A stretch of 64,000 nucleotides of DNA from an uncultured Spirochaetota bacterium (GTDB lineage Bacteria; Spirochaetota; UBA4802; UBA5550). The stretch spans positions 23,451-87,450 of the forward strand of contig CALMRZ010000081.1 of assembly GCA_937872225.1 (NCBI GenBank), given 5' to 3'. Both the position numbers and the translations under genes were made by a program. A model generated the notes under the pieces. That model saw only the letters and a list, made by a program, of their open reading frames with translations, was not told the DNA's origin and did no database searches. Shown piece by piece: positions 54,065 through 63,400 of this stretch. Position 1 is the stretch's first letter, and each line of letters opens with the position of its first letter.

Positions 54065-54439
54065 ATGGGCAAGTATATCATGGTTGTTGATGATTCTCCG
54101 ACCATACGGGTAAGCGTTGAATTCGCCTTGAAGGCGACGGGGATCCCCGTGGAACAGGCGGAGAACGGGGCGGAAGCGCTCAAGAAGATAAAGGCGCTCA
54201 CGGAAAAGGGCGACGCCATAGCGATGGGAATTATTGATGTCAACATGCCGCAGATGGACGGGATCACGTTCATCAAGAACTTCAGGAAAGACGACAAGTT
54301 CACCCCGCTTATCGTTCTCACGACGGAGTCCGAGGAGCATAAAATCCAGGAAGGTAAGGATGCCGGCGCTTCGGGATGGATCGTGAAGCCCTTCCAGCCG
54401 GCCGAACTGCTGGGGGTCGTCCAGCGATTTATCAGGTAG
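54065..54439 (+). CDS. cheY: chemotaxis response regulator CheY
   Basis: 124 residues, a single receiver domain. Phosphoacceptor Asp58 in GIIDVNMPQMDG; acidic pair in VVDDSPTIR; switch Thr in IVLTTESEEH; and Lys in GWIVKPFQPAELL. It receives phosphate from CheA and binds the motor switch, with FliG encoded 4 kb upstream. The TGGAGG site gives start 54065. Confidence 0.96.
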   Translation: MGKYIMVVDDSPTIRVSVEFALKATGIPVEQAENGAEALKKIKALTEKGDAIAMGIIDVNMPQMDGITFIKNFRKDDKFTPLIVLTTESEEHKIQEGKDAGASGWIVKPFQPAELLGVVQRFIR

Positions 54440-54448
54440 GAGACGGAC

Positions 54449-54955
54449 ATGAATACAACAGAACCAGTCGAAGCCAGGGACCTGGGGCAGGCCGGCGAAG
54501 ACGAACAGTATGTGACCTTTTTCATTAAGAACGAGATTTACGGGGTTCCGGTCATGAAGGTCCAGGAGATCATCGGCATGACAAAGATCACGGCCATGCC
54601 AAACTCGCTCCCCTTCATGAAGGGAGTCATCGACCTGCGGGGGGCCGTCGTCCCGGTCATTGACCTTCGCCTGAAATTTGAAATGGAGCAGGCGGAGTAC
54701 AACAGCTTTACCGTTATAATCATTGTCGAGGTGAAGGACCGCCTGGTGGGCATGATCGTCGATTCGGTCTCGGACGTGTTGAGCATCCCCGTGCACAGCA
54801 TACAGGAGACGCCCTCCTTCAGCGCGAAGATCAACACCGAATACATGCAGGGTATCGGCCAGAAGGATGATACCCTGGTGATAATCCTCGATGTCGACAG
54901 GATACTGACGACGGCTGAATTTGAGATCATCAACGAGGACCATGATGGGGAATAG
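54449..54955 (+). CDS. cheW: chemotaxis coupling protein CheW
   Basis: 168 residues, one CheW domain: EQYVTFFIKNEIYGVPVMKV, MTKITAMPNSLPFMKGVIDL, RGAVVPVIDLRLKF and DRLVGMIVDSVSDVLSIPVH. It couples receptors to CheA. No chemoreceptor gene is in the window. It follows cheY by 9 bp with a TAGGAG site. Confidence 0.95.
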   Translation: MNTTEPVEARDLGQAGEDEQYVTFFIKNEIYGVPVMKVQEIIGMTKITAMPNSLPFMKGVIDLRGAVVPVIDLRLKFEMEQAEYNSFTVIIIVEVKDRLVGMIVDSVSDVLSIPVHSIQETPSFSAKINTEYMQGIGQKDDTLVIILDVDRILTTAEFEIINEDHDGE

Positions 54956-54971
54956 ACCGATCCATTGATAT

Positions 54972-55571
54972 ATGCCGATTATGATAAAAAGTGAAAGCAA
55001 CAAGTTCAATAAAGACCTTTACATCCTCTATCCGGGAGACTATTTCGCGACAAAAGACGACTGCATGATGGGCACCGTGGTGGGGACCTGCGTCGCGGTG
55101 TGCATCTACGACCTGCCGAGGAAGATCGGCGGCATGGTGCTGTTCGTCGTCCCGGGGACCATGGGCACGGAGGGAATCGTGACGGATGAGATCGCCCGCC
55201 GCGGCGTCCTCAGCATGGAGTACCTGATGGGCGAGCTCGTCAAGCTTGGCGGCGACAGGCATTTCATCAGGGCGAAGATTTTCGGCGCGGGTTATTCCAA
55301 TACCGGCATCAACAACAGCGGCGCCATCGCGGATTCCAACATACGCTTCATACATGAGTACTTCACCCTTGAGAAGATACATGTCGAACGGAGCGACCTG
55401 GGCGGCGAGTTCAGAAGGAAACTCTATTTCGAGCCCCGCAACGGGACGGTGTACCGGCAGATCCTGAAAAACAACGAAGACTCTTCGGAATTCATGAAAA
55501 TGGAGAAGGAGTATATCGACAGTGAATTCAGGAGCAAAAAACAGACTGGGCGCGTCATCCTCTTTGAGTGA
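54972..55571 (+). CDS. CheD homologue lacking the catalytic histidine
   Basis: 199 residues, CheD fold: IMYPGDYF-type opening (ILYPGDYFATKDDCMMGTVV), GTCVAVCIYDLPRKIGGMVLF and FIRAKIFGAGYSNTGI. The catalytic Cys is kept (Cys40), but the His that normally follows 17 residues later (GGMNHF) is replaced by Leu57 (GGMVLF). A deamidase without this His is unlikely to be active. It may bind receptors or the second CheD as a regulator. The start ATG could also be 54981. It sits between cheW and cheR. The C-terminal 30 residues are an added acidic tail. Confidence 0.87.
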   Translation: MPIMIKSESNKFNKDLYILYPGDYFATKDDCMMGTVVGTCVAVCIYDLPRKIGGMVLFVVPGTMGTEGIVTDEIARRGVLSMEYLMGELVKLGGDRHFIRAKIFGAGYSNTGINNSGAIADSNIRFIHEYFTLEKIHVERSDLGGEFRRKLYFEPRNGTVYRQILKNNEDSSEFMKMEKEYIDSEFRSKKQTGRVILFE

Positions 55572-55587
55572 TAACCGTCGGGGTGCG

Positions 55588-56454
55588 ATGAATTTTATAG
55601 AATTTGATGATGATGTATTCATAAAGTTTAAGGAGCTTATCTACCGGGAAGCGGGGATAAAGCTTACCGACCTGAAAAAAGCCCTCATCCAGGCGCGCCT
55701 TTCCAAGCGCCTCCGGTTTCTCGGCATACCGTCTTACCGCGATTACTACGAGTACCTGATCGAAAACTACGGCGAAGAAAAGATCGAGTTTATCAACGCC
55801 ATTACCACGAACAAGACGGAGTTCTTCAGGGAGGGCAGGCATTTTGAATTCATTAAGGACTCCTGCCTCCCGGAGTTCGAGGGCAGGGGGAAGAAGGCGA
55901 TCAAGATATGGAGCGCCGGCTGCTCCACCGGCGAGGAGGCCTATTCCATCGCCATTACCCTGCGGGAGTATTACGCCGGGGGGAAGTATCCCGAGATTAA
56001 GATACTCGCCACAGACATCGACACCAACGTCCTGGAAAAGGCCTATAACGGCGTCTATTCCTTCGAACAGATCAAGGAGATCGATGTGCCCGTGCTGAAA
56101 AAATATTTCATGCGAGGCAAGGGTGATAACGAGGGATTCTTCAAGGTAAAGGATGAAATCAGGAACATGATAGTGTTCAGGCGCCTTAACCTCCTTGACG
56201 ACGCCTACCCGATGAAGGGGAAATTTGACATTATTTTCTGCAGAAATGTGATAATCTACTTCGACCGTCCGACACAAAGGGACCTGTTCGAGAAGTTTTA
56301 CCGGTACCTTGACGATGACGGGTACCTGTTCATAGGGCATTCTGAAAACCTGACCAGCGTTTCCAACAGGTTTACGCTGCTCGGCCATACTATTTACCGG
56401 AAGTCAATCATGCAGCTGCAAGGGGCGGGACCGGTTTCCGGTAAGAGGCAGTGA
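55588..56454 (+). CDS. cheR: chemotaxis receptor methyltransferase CheR
   Basis: 288 residues. SAM-dependent glutamate methyltransferase of receptors: GIKLTDLKKALIQARLSKRL, NKTEFFREGRHFE, IKIWSAGCSTGEEAYSIAIT (SAM loop), LATDIDTNVLEKAYNGVY, DIIFCRNVIIYFDRPTQRDL and LFIGHSENL. Start 55588 (MNFIEFDDDVFIKF) fits the family; an open frame from 55522 overlaps cheD and is less likely. Its stop overlaps the start region of the next gene by a few bases. Confidence 0.95.
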   Translation: MNFIEFDDDVFIKFKELIYREAGIKLTDLKKALIQARLSKRLRFLGIPSYRDYYEYLIENYGEEKIEFINAITTNKTEFFREGRHFEFIKDSCLPEFEGRGKKAIKIWSAGCSTGEEAYSIAITLREYYAGGKYPEIKILATDIDTNVLEKAYNGVYSFEQIKEIDVPVLKKYFMRGKGDNEGFFKVKDEIRNMIVFRRLNLLDDAYPMKGKFDIIFCRNVIIYFDRPTQRDLFEKFYRYLDDDGYLFIGHSENLTSVSNRFTLLGHTIYRKSIMQLQGAGPVSGKRQ

Positions 56455-56459
56455 CGCAC

Positions 56460-57023
56460 ATGTACATACGGAATAACACGAAATTCGGGAAGGATATCAA
56501 GATCATTCATCCCGGCGAGTATTACGTTTCCGGAGAAAACGAGCTCATCGGCACGCTCCTTGGTTCATGCGTGGCGGTCTGCCTTATCGACGGGGAGATG
56601 GGCGTGGCGGGCATGAACCACTTCATGCTCCCGGGAAGGATCACGGCCCGCGATATTTTTTCCGATAAAAAGGCGAAATACGGCATAACCGCCATAAACA
56701 AGCTGCTATCAGCCATGTATAAATCCGGCAGCAAAAAGGAAAATATCATTGCAAAAATATTCGGCGGCGGGCATGTCTTGGACAGCATCAAGCCTTCTTC
56801 GACATCGATATCCGACGACAACGTCCGCCTTGCGAAGCTCATGATGGAAATGGAGGACATACCCATTGCCGAAAATGACGTGGGGGGCATTTTTACCAGG
56901 AAGCTTCTCCTCGACGTGAAGAGCGGCAAAGTATACCTGAAGAAGTCGACGCGGAAGAGCATAATCGAGGAAATCGAGCGGCAGGAAGAGGAATACGCCA
57001 GGAGGAACTTCAGGTATGAATAA
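56460..57023 (+). CDS. cheD: chemoreceptor glutamine deamidase CheD, intact
   Basis: 187 residues. Catalytic Cys37 and His54 are both present (GTLLGSCVAVCLIDGEMGVA, GMNHFMLPGR), with FGGGHVLDSI and NVRLAKLMMEMEDIPIAEND typical of CheD. It deamidates receptor glutamines and often interacts with CheC, for which no gene is seen. ATG 56460 is favoured over GTG 56451 by the position of AAGAGG. It overlaps cheB by 8 bp. It is a second CheD beside the degenerate copy at 54972. Confidence 0.93.
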   Translation: MYIRNNTKFGKDIKIIHPGEYYVSGENELIGTLLGSCVAVCLIDGEMGVAGMNHFMLPGRITARDIFSDKKAKYGITAINKLLSAMYKSGSKKENIIAKIFGGGHVLDSIKPSSTSISDDNVRLAKLMMEMEDIPIAENDVGGIFTRKLLLDVKSGKVYLKKSTRKSIIEEIERQEEEYARRNFRYE

Positions 57024-58113
57024 GATCAAGGTCATGATTGTCGATGATTCGGCGGTAATGCGGAAGTTCCTCACTGAATCCCTGTCGCGGTCGTCCCGGA
57101 TAGAGGTGGTGGGAACCGCGCTCGACCCGTACATCGCGGCGGACAAGATCAACAAGCTTCGGCCCGACGTGCTGACGCTGGACATCGAGATGCCCCGCAT
57201 GGACGGCATCACGTTTTTGAAAAAGCTGATGATCGCGTCGCCCATGCCGGTCATCATGGTCAGCTCCTTTACCGACAGCGGCGCCAAGGTCACGCTCCAG
57301 GCGCTGGAGAACGGGGCCGTCGATTTTATCCTGAAGCCCTCGATACAGGACAGCGCCGGCATGAAGGAATTCGCCGAAGCCCTGATTGAAAAAATCATCA
57401 TGGCCAGCAAGTCGAACGTGAAAAGGGGCTTGCCGGTAAAGATACTCCCCGACAGCAACAGGCCCGCGCCGACCATCGTTGTCGACAAGAAATACACCGC
57501 GGACGTTATCCTCTCAAAGAAGGACCCGGGCCAGATAAAGGCGCGGAGCGAAAAGGTAATAGCGATCGGCGCCTCCACGGGCGGGACCGAGGTGATAGAC
57601 GAGATCCTGGTAAACCTTCCCGACAATCTCCCGGGCATTGTCATCACCCAGCACATGCCCGAGAAGTTCACCGAGGCCTTCGCCAACAGGGTAAACGAAA
57701 AATGCGCGATCACGGTGCGGGAGGCAAAGGACAAGGACCGCCTTTACAAGGGCATGGCGCTGATCGCCCCCGGCGGCAGGCACATGCTCCTGCGCGCCGA
57801 CGCCAACGGGTACTGGGTGGAAATCAATGACGGCCCGCCGGTGAATCGGCACAAGCCATCGGTGGACGTGCTCTTCCGCTCGGTAAGTCACGTGGCGGGC
57901 ACGTCGGCCCTCGGTATCATATGCACCGGCATGGGCAACGACGGGGCGGCGGGGCTCCTGGAGATGAAGCAGGCGGGGGCCGTTACGATTTCACAGGACG
58001 AGGCGTCCTGCGTCGTGTACGGCATGCCCAACGAGGCGAAGAAGATCGGCGCCGCCGCCATGGAGCGCAACGTCAAGGGAATAATCGAGTATATCAGGAC
58101 ATTCAACGATTGA
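57016..58113 (+). CDS. cheB: chemotaxis methylesterase CheB
   Basis: 365 residues. An N-terminal receiver (IKVMIVDDSAVMRKFLTESL; DVLTLDIEMPRMDGITFLKK) is followed by a linker and the methylesterase domain with the Ser-His-Asp triad: IAIGASTGGTEVIDEI, VITQHMPEKFTEAFANRV, GIICTGMGNDGAAGLLEM. It removes methyl groups from receptors and is activated by CheA. Last gene of the che operon; overlaps cheD. No clear terminator follows. Confidence 0.96.
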   Translation: MNKIKVMIVDDSAVMRKFLTESLSRSSRIEVVGTALDPYIAADKINKLRPDVLTLDIEMPRMDGITFLKKLMIASPMPVIMVSSFTDSGAKVTLQALENGAVDFILKPSIQDSAGMKEFAEALIEKIIMASKSNVKRGLPVKILPDSNRPAPTIVVDKKYTADVILSKKDPGQIKARSEKVIAIGASTGGTEVIDEILVNLPDNLPGIVITQHMPEKFTEAFANRVNEKCAITVREAKDKDRLYKGMALIAPGGRHMLLRADANGYWVEINDGPPVNRHKPSVDVLFRSVSHVAGTSALGIICTGMGNDGAAGLLEMKQAGAVTISQDEASCVVYGMPNEAKKIGAAAMERNVKGIIEYIRTFND

Positions 58114-58157
58114 TTACCGGCGCGGCCAGCGGGACGGTGAGGCGCGCCGGGCCTTTA

Positions 58158-58922
58158 TCAGAGACCGTACATCTGGCCCACTATGTAATCACCGACATGA
58201 ATATTTACGGTTTTGACAGTACAGGGCGTGATCGTTGTGGCGGTACAGGTGCTGAGTGTTACCACTGTGTTGAAGGTAAGTCTCTTTGTTTTGAGCGTTT
58301 CACTGGATGCATCGTATGCTTTTGAGCAGGGAGGTGTTGAGGTCGTACTGCAGGCCGGCTCAGTATAAAGTCTAGTGTCTTCTTCTAAAACTGTAACATC
58401 ACTTCTTGGTACCGTACCCCTGTATTCCACCCCGTCAAGAATCAGGTATATCTTCCATTCGGTGACGGCATCTATAACCTTCATGATAATATGTAGCGTT
58501 TTGTTTGTGAAGCTTAGGTTGTGGCTGTCATCCAGGGCAAAACCGGAAAGGAGGAAGCTATTAGTGTATGATGTGCCTGTCGGCCAGGTAGCGTAAATAA
58601 CCCTGCATTGACCGTCGCCATTTTGATTGCACGGCGCTAATGGATTCAATGGGTCAGGCTTACAATGTTCTGTGTCGGTCCACTGATCGGGCCACCTAGC
58701 AGTAACGTTCGATGAGCAGGAATATGCAAGTGGACCTGTTCCTGATCCCACAACAGATAAATCCGCGAAATTATATGCTTTTTGCCCCGCCACTCCCTTC
58801 GGGCGAAACTCGCCGGGGGACCAGTATCCGGGCACGATGGATTTGTCTTCTTCCTTTGAACAGCCGCCCGATAAAGTTATGAGGGCGGAGAGTATGCTTA
58901 TCACTGCTGCTTTTTTTAACAT
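58158..58922 (-). CDS. putative lipoprotein of unknown function
   Basis: 254 residues with a lipoprotein signal (AVISILSALITLSGGC, lipid Cys21). The mature protein has paired cysteines (SCSSN, HCKPD, PCNQNGDGQC, ACSTTSTPPC, STCTATTITPC) and many Ser/Thr, so it is probably an exposed, disulfide-stabilised outer-membrane lipoprotein. No family is recognised. The gene is convergent with cheB, 45 bp away. Confidence 0.8.
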   Translation of the reverse strand: MLKKAAVISILSALITLSGGCSKEEDKSIVPGYWSPGEFRPKGVAGQKAYNFADLSVVGSGTGPLAYSCSSNVTARWPDQWTDTEHCKPDPLNPLAPCNQNGDGQCRVIYATWPTGTSYTNSFLLSGFALDDSHNLSFTNKTLHIIMKVIDAVTEWKIYLILDGVEYRGTVPRSDVTVLEEDTRLYTEPACSTTSTPPCSKAYDASSETLKTKRLTFNTVVTLSTCTATTITPCTVKTVNIHVGDYIVGQMYGL

Positions 58923-59107
58923 CGTTACGGTTCCTGCTTGTATAAGACTATTAGAAGATAAACCCGGTTTTTTGTTTCATGTTATGGATAAAAAACGCTG
59001 TAAATATGAAACAAATTAAATATAGGGCGGCTATTTTGTCAACAACCAATACAATCCTGCGCAATATTCATGACCTGCCGGAAAAACCCCGCTGGCGCGT
59101 TAACATA

Positions 59108-59136
59108 GCATTGCCCCGCTTAAAGCGGGGCAATGC
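59108..59136 (-). terminator. 13-bp perfect hairpin after the SurA-like lipoprotein gene
   Basis: GCATTGCCCCGCT (59108-59120), TAA, AGCGGGGCAATGC (59124-59136). It lies 42 bp beyond the stop of the minus-strand gene at 59179. No T run follows, so the type of end is uncertain. Confidence 0.6.
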
Positions 59137-59178
59137 GAGTGATCCGGTCTGCCCTGTGAAATAGTCCCCGGGCGATAT

Positions 59179-59862
59179 CTATTTCTTTTCTGCTTTCTTG
59201 TCCGCTTTCTTTTCTTCTTTGGGCTCTTCCTTCTTGTCAGTGCCCTTCTCGATCTTTGCCAGGTACTTCTTGAAGCCTTCCTTGTTTACCCCGGCCTCGC
59301 CGAGAAGTTCGAGGATGAACTCGTTGGATTTGATCTCAAGCTTTTCCATGAAGACCTGCTGCTTGATCCAGTTGTCCACCTCTTCGTTTACCGGCACGCC
59401 CTTGAGGCGCTCCTTGTTTCTGTTGTAGAAATTGTTTTTTTCCTCGTCGGTCACCTTGATGTCATCCTTGAGCTTCTGGCTCAGATAGTAGGAGGACACG
59501 AACTGCAGCTCGGCGAGCTCCCGGATGGTTTCCAGGTCTTTTTTGTTCATGGACTCGTCGCTGAACGCCTTGTTGGAAAGGAGCTTCCTGCTGATCAGGA
59601 AATCCATGAATTTTTTCTTGTTGAGCAGGTTGAGGGTGGGATGGTTCTCGATCTCGGGATTTGCCGCCATCTTGTCCACTTCCTTCTTGTCCATGTTCAG
59701 CATCATCTTGGCGAACATATAGTAATAATTGTTGAACTGGTCGAGGGTTATTTTCTCGCCGCCGATTTTTACCATTACCTCATCGCCTTCTTTCTTGCAT
59801 CCGGAAACCAGCGTGACGGCGATAAAAAGCATGATCAGTAAGGCCCATGTACTCTTTTTCAT
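59179..59862 (-). CDS. SurA-N-like lipoprotein chaperone
   Basis: 227 residues; lipobox VTLVSGC gives a lipid Cys22. The body resembles the helical N-terminal domain of SurA/PrsA-type chaperones (MVKIGGEKITLDQFNNYYYM; LISRKLLSNKAFSDESMNKK; YYLSQKLKDDIKVTDEEKNN). The parvulin peptidyl-prolyl isomerase domain is missing, replaced by a short helical end and a Lys/Glu-rich tail (EEPKEEKKADKKAEKK). Likely a periplasmic holdase. 100 bp downstream of mfd on the same strand; a shared transcript is possible. Confidence 0.83.
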   Translation of the reverse strand: MKKSTWALLIMLFIAVTLVSGCKKEGDEVMVKIGGEKITLDQFNNYYYMFAKMMLNMDKKEVDKMAANPEIENHPTLNLLNKKKFMDFLISRKLLSNKAFSDESMNKKDLETIRELAELQFVSSYYLSQKLKDDIKVTDEEKNNFYNRNKERLKGVPVNEEVDNWIKQQVFMEKLEIKSNEFILELLGEAGVNKEGFKKYLAKIEKGTDKKEEPKEEKKADKKAEKK

Positions 59863-59962
59863 TATCTTTTCCTTATGAATGATAGTAATTTGGGAATGAG
59901 GCCCGCTGAGAAACAGGGAGCCATAGTTGTTTTGACATTCTACAGATTGCAGAAGTTACCCG

Positions 59963-62900
59963 TCAAGCCAATTGTTGCAACAATTTTTTAAGCTCCGGAA
60001 CCTTTTTTTCCGCTTTCATCGACCCGGGAACGAAGACAAGGGTTTCCCGGTCGACCTGGTCGATGGAAAGGCGCCGGTCGGCGGCCATGAGGGTTACGAT
60101 TTTCTTCACGTCGACCCTGGCGGCGCCGGATATCTTGATCCTGATGGAGCGTGAGTCCTCCATGATCTCGTCTATGGCCAGGAGGGAGGCCATGGCCCGT
60201 ATCTGCTCGATCTCGATAAGCGTTTTCACCTCTTCCGGGTAGGGGCCGAAACGGTCGACCATCTCCTTTTCGACCTGCTCGACCTCTTCCGCGGAATCGC
60301 ACGACTCGAAGCGCTTGTAGAACTCTATCTTCTGCTTCTCGTCGCCGATGTACGAGTCCGGTATGAAGAAATCGGTCTTCAGGAAGATCGGCGTCCGGAA
60401 CTGGGAGGAGGGGGGCTCGCCCTTGAGATGCTGGACCGCGTCCTCGAGCATCTGGAGATAGAGCTCGAAGCCGACCTCGAAGATATTGCCCGACTGCTCC
60501 AGGCCCAGGATGTTGCCGGCGCCCCTGATCTCCAGGTCCTTCATCGCGATCTTGAACCCGCTTCCCAGCTCCGAGTATTCCGAAATGACGCGGAGGCGCT
60601 TCATCGCCTCCTCCGTGAGGGGGCGGTGCTTCGGGTAAAAGAGGTAGGCGTAGGCCTTCCGGGTTGAGCGTCCCACCCGGCCCTTCAGCTGGTAGAGCTG
60701 GGAAAGGCCGAAGGCGTCGGCGCGGTTGATGATGATGGTGTTCACGTTGGGCATGTCCAGCCCCGACTCGATGATCGAGGTGCTCACCAGGACGTCGAAC
60801 CGGTGGTTCAGGAAGTCTATCATCACGTCCTCGAGCTCGTGCTCGTGCATCTGGCCGTGGGCCACGGCGCAGGTCGCCTCGGGGACCAGCTCGCGCAGCA
60901 TGACCGCGTGGGCCTCGATGGTCTGCACCCGGTTGTGCACGTAGAAGACCTGGCCGCCGCGCTCTATCTCGTTCATGATCGCCATGCGGAGAATGTCCGG
61001 GTTGTCCTCCATGACATAGGTCTCGATGGACTGCCGGTTTTCCGGCGGGGTGAGGATGATCGACAGGTCCCGGATGCCCGCCATGGCCATGTGCATGGTG
61101 CGGGGGATCGGGGTGGCGGAAAGGGTCATCACGTCCACCAGCGTCCGGAGCTTCTTAAGCTGCTCCTTGTGGCGCACGCCGAAGCGCTGTTCCTCGTCGA
61201 TCACCAGGAGCCCCAGGTTCTTGATGACCATGTCCTTTGCCAGCATGGCGTGGGTGCCTATGACGATGTCGATCTTCCCCTCCTTGAGCTGCGCCTTGAT
61301 CCTGTTGACCTCCCCGGGCGTTCGAAAGCGGGAGATCATGTCTATTTCGATGGGGTAGCCGGAGAAGCGTTTTTTGAACGTGGTGAAATGCTGCATCGCC
61401 AGGACCGTGGTGGGGACCAGCACCGCCACCTGGCGGCCTGCCATGACGGCCTTGAAGGCGGCCCTGATGGCCACCTCGGTCTTGCCGAAGCCCACGTCGC
61501 CGCAGATGAGGCGGTCCATGGGGCGGGGGTTCTCCATGTCGTCCTTCACGTCCTCGATGGCCGTGATCTGGTCAGGCGTCTCCTCGTAATCGAACTGGGA
61601 CTCGAACTCCTCCTGCCAGAGGGTGTCCGGCGGGAACTGGAAGCCCTTCAGGGCCCGGCGCGCCGAATATATTTTGATCAGCTCCGCCGCCACTTCCTCT
61701 ACCGATTTCTGCACCCGCTCCTTGATGCGGTTCCAGGCCGATTTTTTACCCAGGCTGTCGATCCGCGGCTCGCGCCCTTCGACGCCGATGTATTTCTGGA
61801 CCATGGTGATCTGGTCCAGGGACACGTAGAGCCTGTCGCCCTCGGCGTACTCGATGAGGAGGAAGTCCCGCTCCACGCCGCCGGCCGCCATCCGTTCGAT
61901 CTTCCGGAAAATGCCGATGCCGTGGTTGATGTGTACGATGTGGTCACCCGGCTTCAGGTCCAGGAACGAATCGATGGGCCGGGAGGTCTTTTTCTTGAAT
62001 TCGCGCTTTTTCCGGTAGCTCTTGCCGAAGATCTCGTGGTCCGTTATGACCAGGAGCCTGCACGCCGCGATCTCGACACCTTCCTTGAGGGGCGAGATGA
62101 GGATGTTCAGGTCTGAGTCCGTGAATTCCTCGAACCTGCTGTCGGGCCTGAATTCCGCGAGGAGGTCGAAGAGGCGCCGCGCCTGGCCCTCGAAGCCGGT
62201 GGTGACGACGACCCGCCAGCCCTGTTCGATCCTGGCGGCGATCTCCTCGCGCACCTGCTTGATCCTGCCGTGAAAATTGGGTATGCTCCTGAGCTGCCAT
62301 TTCAGGGAATGCTGCGAAACGGTGAAAGCCTGGAGGGAGATCGATTTCCCGCGTCCCCTGTCCAGCGCGTCCGGGTCGATCAGGACGTCCGGCGGCAGGC
62401 AGAGGGTCGCCGCGTGCTTTTTCGCGTACAGGTCGGCGAATGTCTTTTCGATATGGTTTTTCCTGACGGTGAGCTCCGCCGGTTCCAGGTAGATGACAAG
62501 GGCGTCGTCCCGGAGATAGGAACAGAGCGTGTCCGCCGGGATGGCGATGGGGAAAATGTCCTCCATGCCGCTGGCATCGGTCAGCTCACCGTCCTTCAGC
62601 TGGGCAAGGATCTGCTCAGGCAGGTCCAGGCCGTCATCGCGGGCCTTTTCCAGCGCATTGAAGAGCTTTCCCCGCTCTCCCTCGAAGAGGACCAGTTCTT
62701 TCCGGGGGTATATGGTGACTGCCCGGTGCTCCTGGCTCGAGATCTGGCTCAACAGGTCGAATTCACGGATCGACTCCAGGGTGTCGCCGAAGAAATCGAG
62801 GCGCAGGGGCGTTTCATGGGACGGGGGGAATATGTCGATGATGCCGCCCTTGACGGCGAAATGGCCGAAGGACTCGACCCGCTTTTCCCGCGAGTATCCG

Positions 62901-63400
62901 TACACGGCAAGCATTTTCACGATGTCGTCGAAGGGATAATCCGAACCAGCCTCGAGGGTGACCCCCTTTTTTTCGAAGAATTCGCGGTGCGGTATCTTCC
63001 GCATGAGGGACTCCACCGTGGTCACCACCAGGGCGGGTTCGCCCCTGATGAGACGGTAGAGGGCGGTGATCCGCTCCCGCTCGGTCGTTTCCGGGGGCGA
63101 AACGAATTCGTAGGGAAGGGTCTCCCAGGGCGGGAAGAGGAAGAGGGAGCCCTCGTCGACCATGGCGCTCAGGTCAAGGTGCGCCTCATGCATCTTCTGG
63201 TAGTTTTCGGCCACCACGACCACCTGCCGCGGTGTTTCGTGGAAGACCGCCGCTGCTATGAGGGGGAACGAAGCGGGTGATATGCCCTCGACCAGGAGAG
63301 CGCCGCCGTCTGCGCCGCGGCCCCGTTCCTCCAGTGCTGTGCGCAACCCGGCGAATTCGTCGGATTGCCTGAATATGTCGCATAAGGGTTTAAGGATCAT
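59963..63400 (-). CDS. mfd: transcription-repair coupling factor
   Basis: 1145 residues, complete. The N-terminal UvrB-like module includes FPPWETLPYEFVSPPETTER; the RNA-polymerase-binding CarD-like domain reads LKPGDHIVHINHGIGIFRKI; the translocase motor has DRLICGDVGFGKTEVAIRAA (Walker A), GLLVIDEEQRFGVRHKEQLK (Walker B region), SATPIPRTMHMAM and VLVSTSIIESGLDMPNVNTI. The C-terminal TRCF domain ends the protein. It removes stalled RNA polymerase and recruits UvrA. A long opposite-strand frame is a codon shadow. The start at 63400 has no strong ribosome site. Confidence 0.98.
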   Translation of the reverse strand: MILKPLCDIFRQSDEFAGLRTALEERGRGADGGALLVEGISPASFPLIAAAVFHETPRQVVVVAENYQKMHEAHLDLSAMVDEGSLFLFPPWETLPYEFVSPPETTERERITALYRLIRGEPALVVTTVESLMRKIPHREFFEKKGVTLEAGSDYPFDDIVKMLAVYGYSREKRVESFGHFAVKGGIIDIFPPSHETPLRLDFFGDTLESIREFDLLSQISSQEHRAVTIYPRKELVLFEGERGKLFNALEKARDDGLDLPEQILAQLKDGELTDASGMEDIFPIAIPADTLCSYLRDDALVIYLEPAELTVRKNHIEKTFADLYAKKHAATLCLPPDVLIDPDALDRGRGKSISLQAFTVSQHSLKWQLRSIPNFHGRIKQVREEIAARIEQGWRVVVTTGFEGQARRLFDLLAEFRPDSRFEEFTDSDLNILISPLKEGVEIAACRLLVITDHEIFGKSYRKKREFKKKTSRPIDSFLDLKPGDHIVHINHGIGIFRKIERMAAGGVERDFLLIEYAEGDRLYVSLDQITMVQKYIGVEGREPRIDSLGKKSAWNRIKERVQKSVEEVAAELIKIYSARRALKGFQFPPDTLWQEEFESQFDYEETPDQITAIEDVKDDMENPRPMDRLICGDVGFGKTEVAIRAAFKAVMAGRQVAVLVPTTVLAMQHFTTFKKRFSGYPIEIDMISRFRTPGEVNRIKAQLKEGKIDIVIGTHAMLAKDMVIKNLGLLVIDEEQRFGVRHKEQLKKLRTLVDVMTLSATPIPRTMHMAMAGIRDLSIILTPPENRQSIETYVMEDNPDILRMAIMNEIERGGQVFYVHNRVQTIEAHAVMLRELVPEATCAVAHGQMHEHELEDVMIDFLNHRFDVLVSTSIIESGLDMPNVNTIIINRADAFGLSQLYQLKGRVGRSTRKAYAYLFYPKHRPLTEEAMKRLRVISEYSELGSGFKIAMKDLEIRGAGNILGLEQSGNIFEVGFELYLQMLEDAVQHLKGEPPSSQFRTPIFLKTDFFIPDSYIGDEKQKIEFYKRFESCDSAEEVEQVEKEMVDRFGPYPEEVKTLIEIEQIRAMASLLAIDEIMEDSRSIRIKISGAARVDVKKIVTLMAADRRLSIDQVDRETLVFVPGSMKAEKKVPELKKLLQQLA

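Noticed and set aside
60803..62116. A 437-codon plus-strand frame inside mfd
   Set aside because: Antisense shadow of a well-supported gene, with His/Val/Asp-rich composition typical of such shadows.
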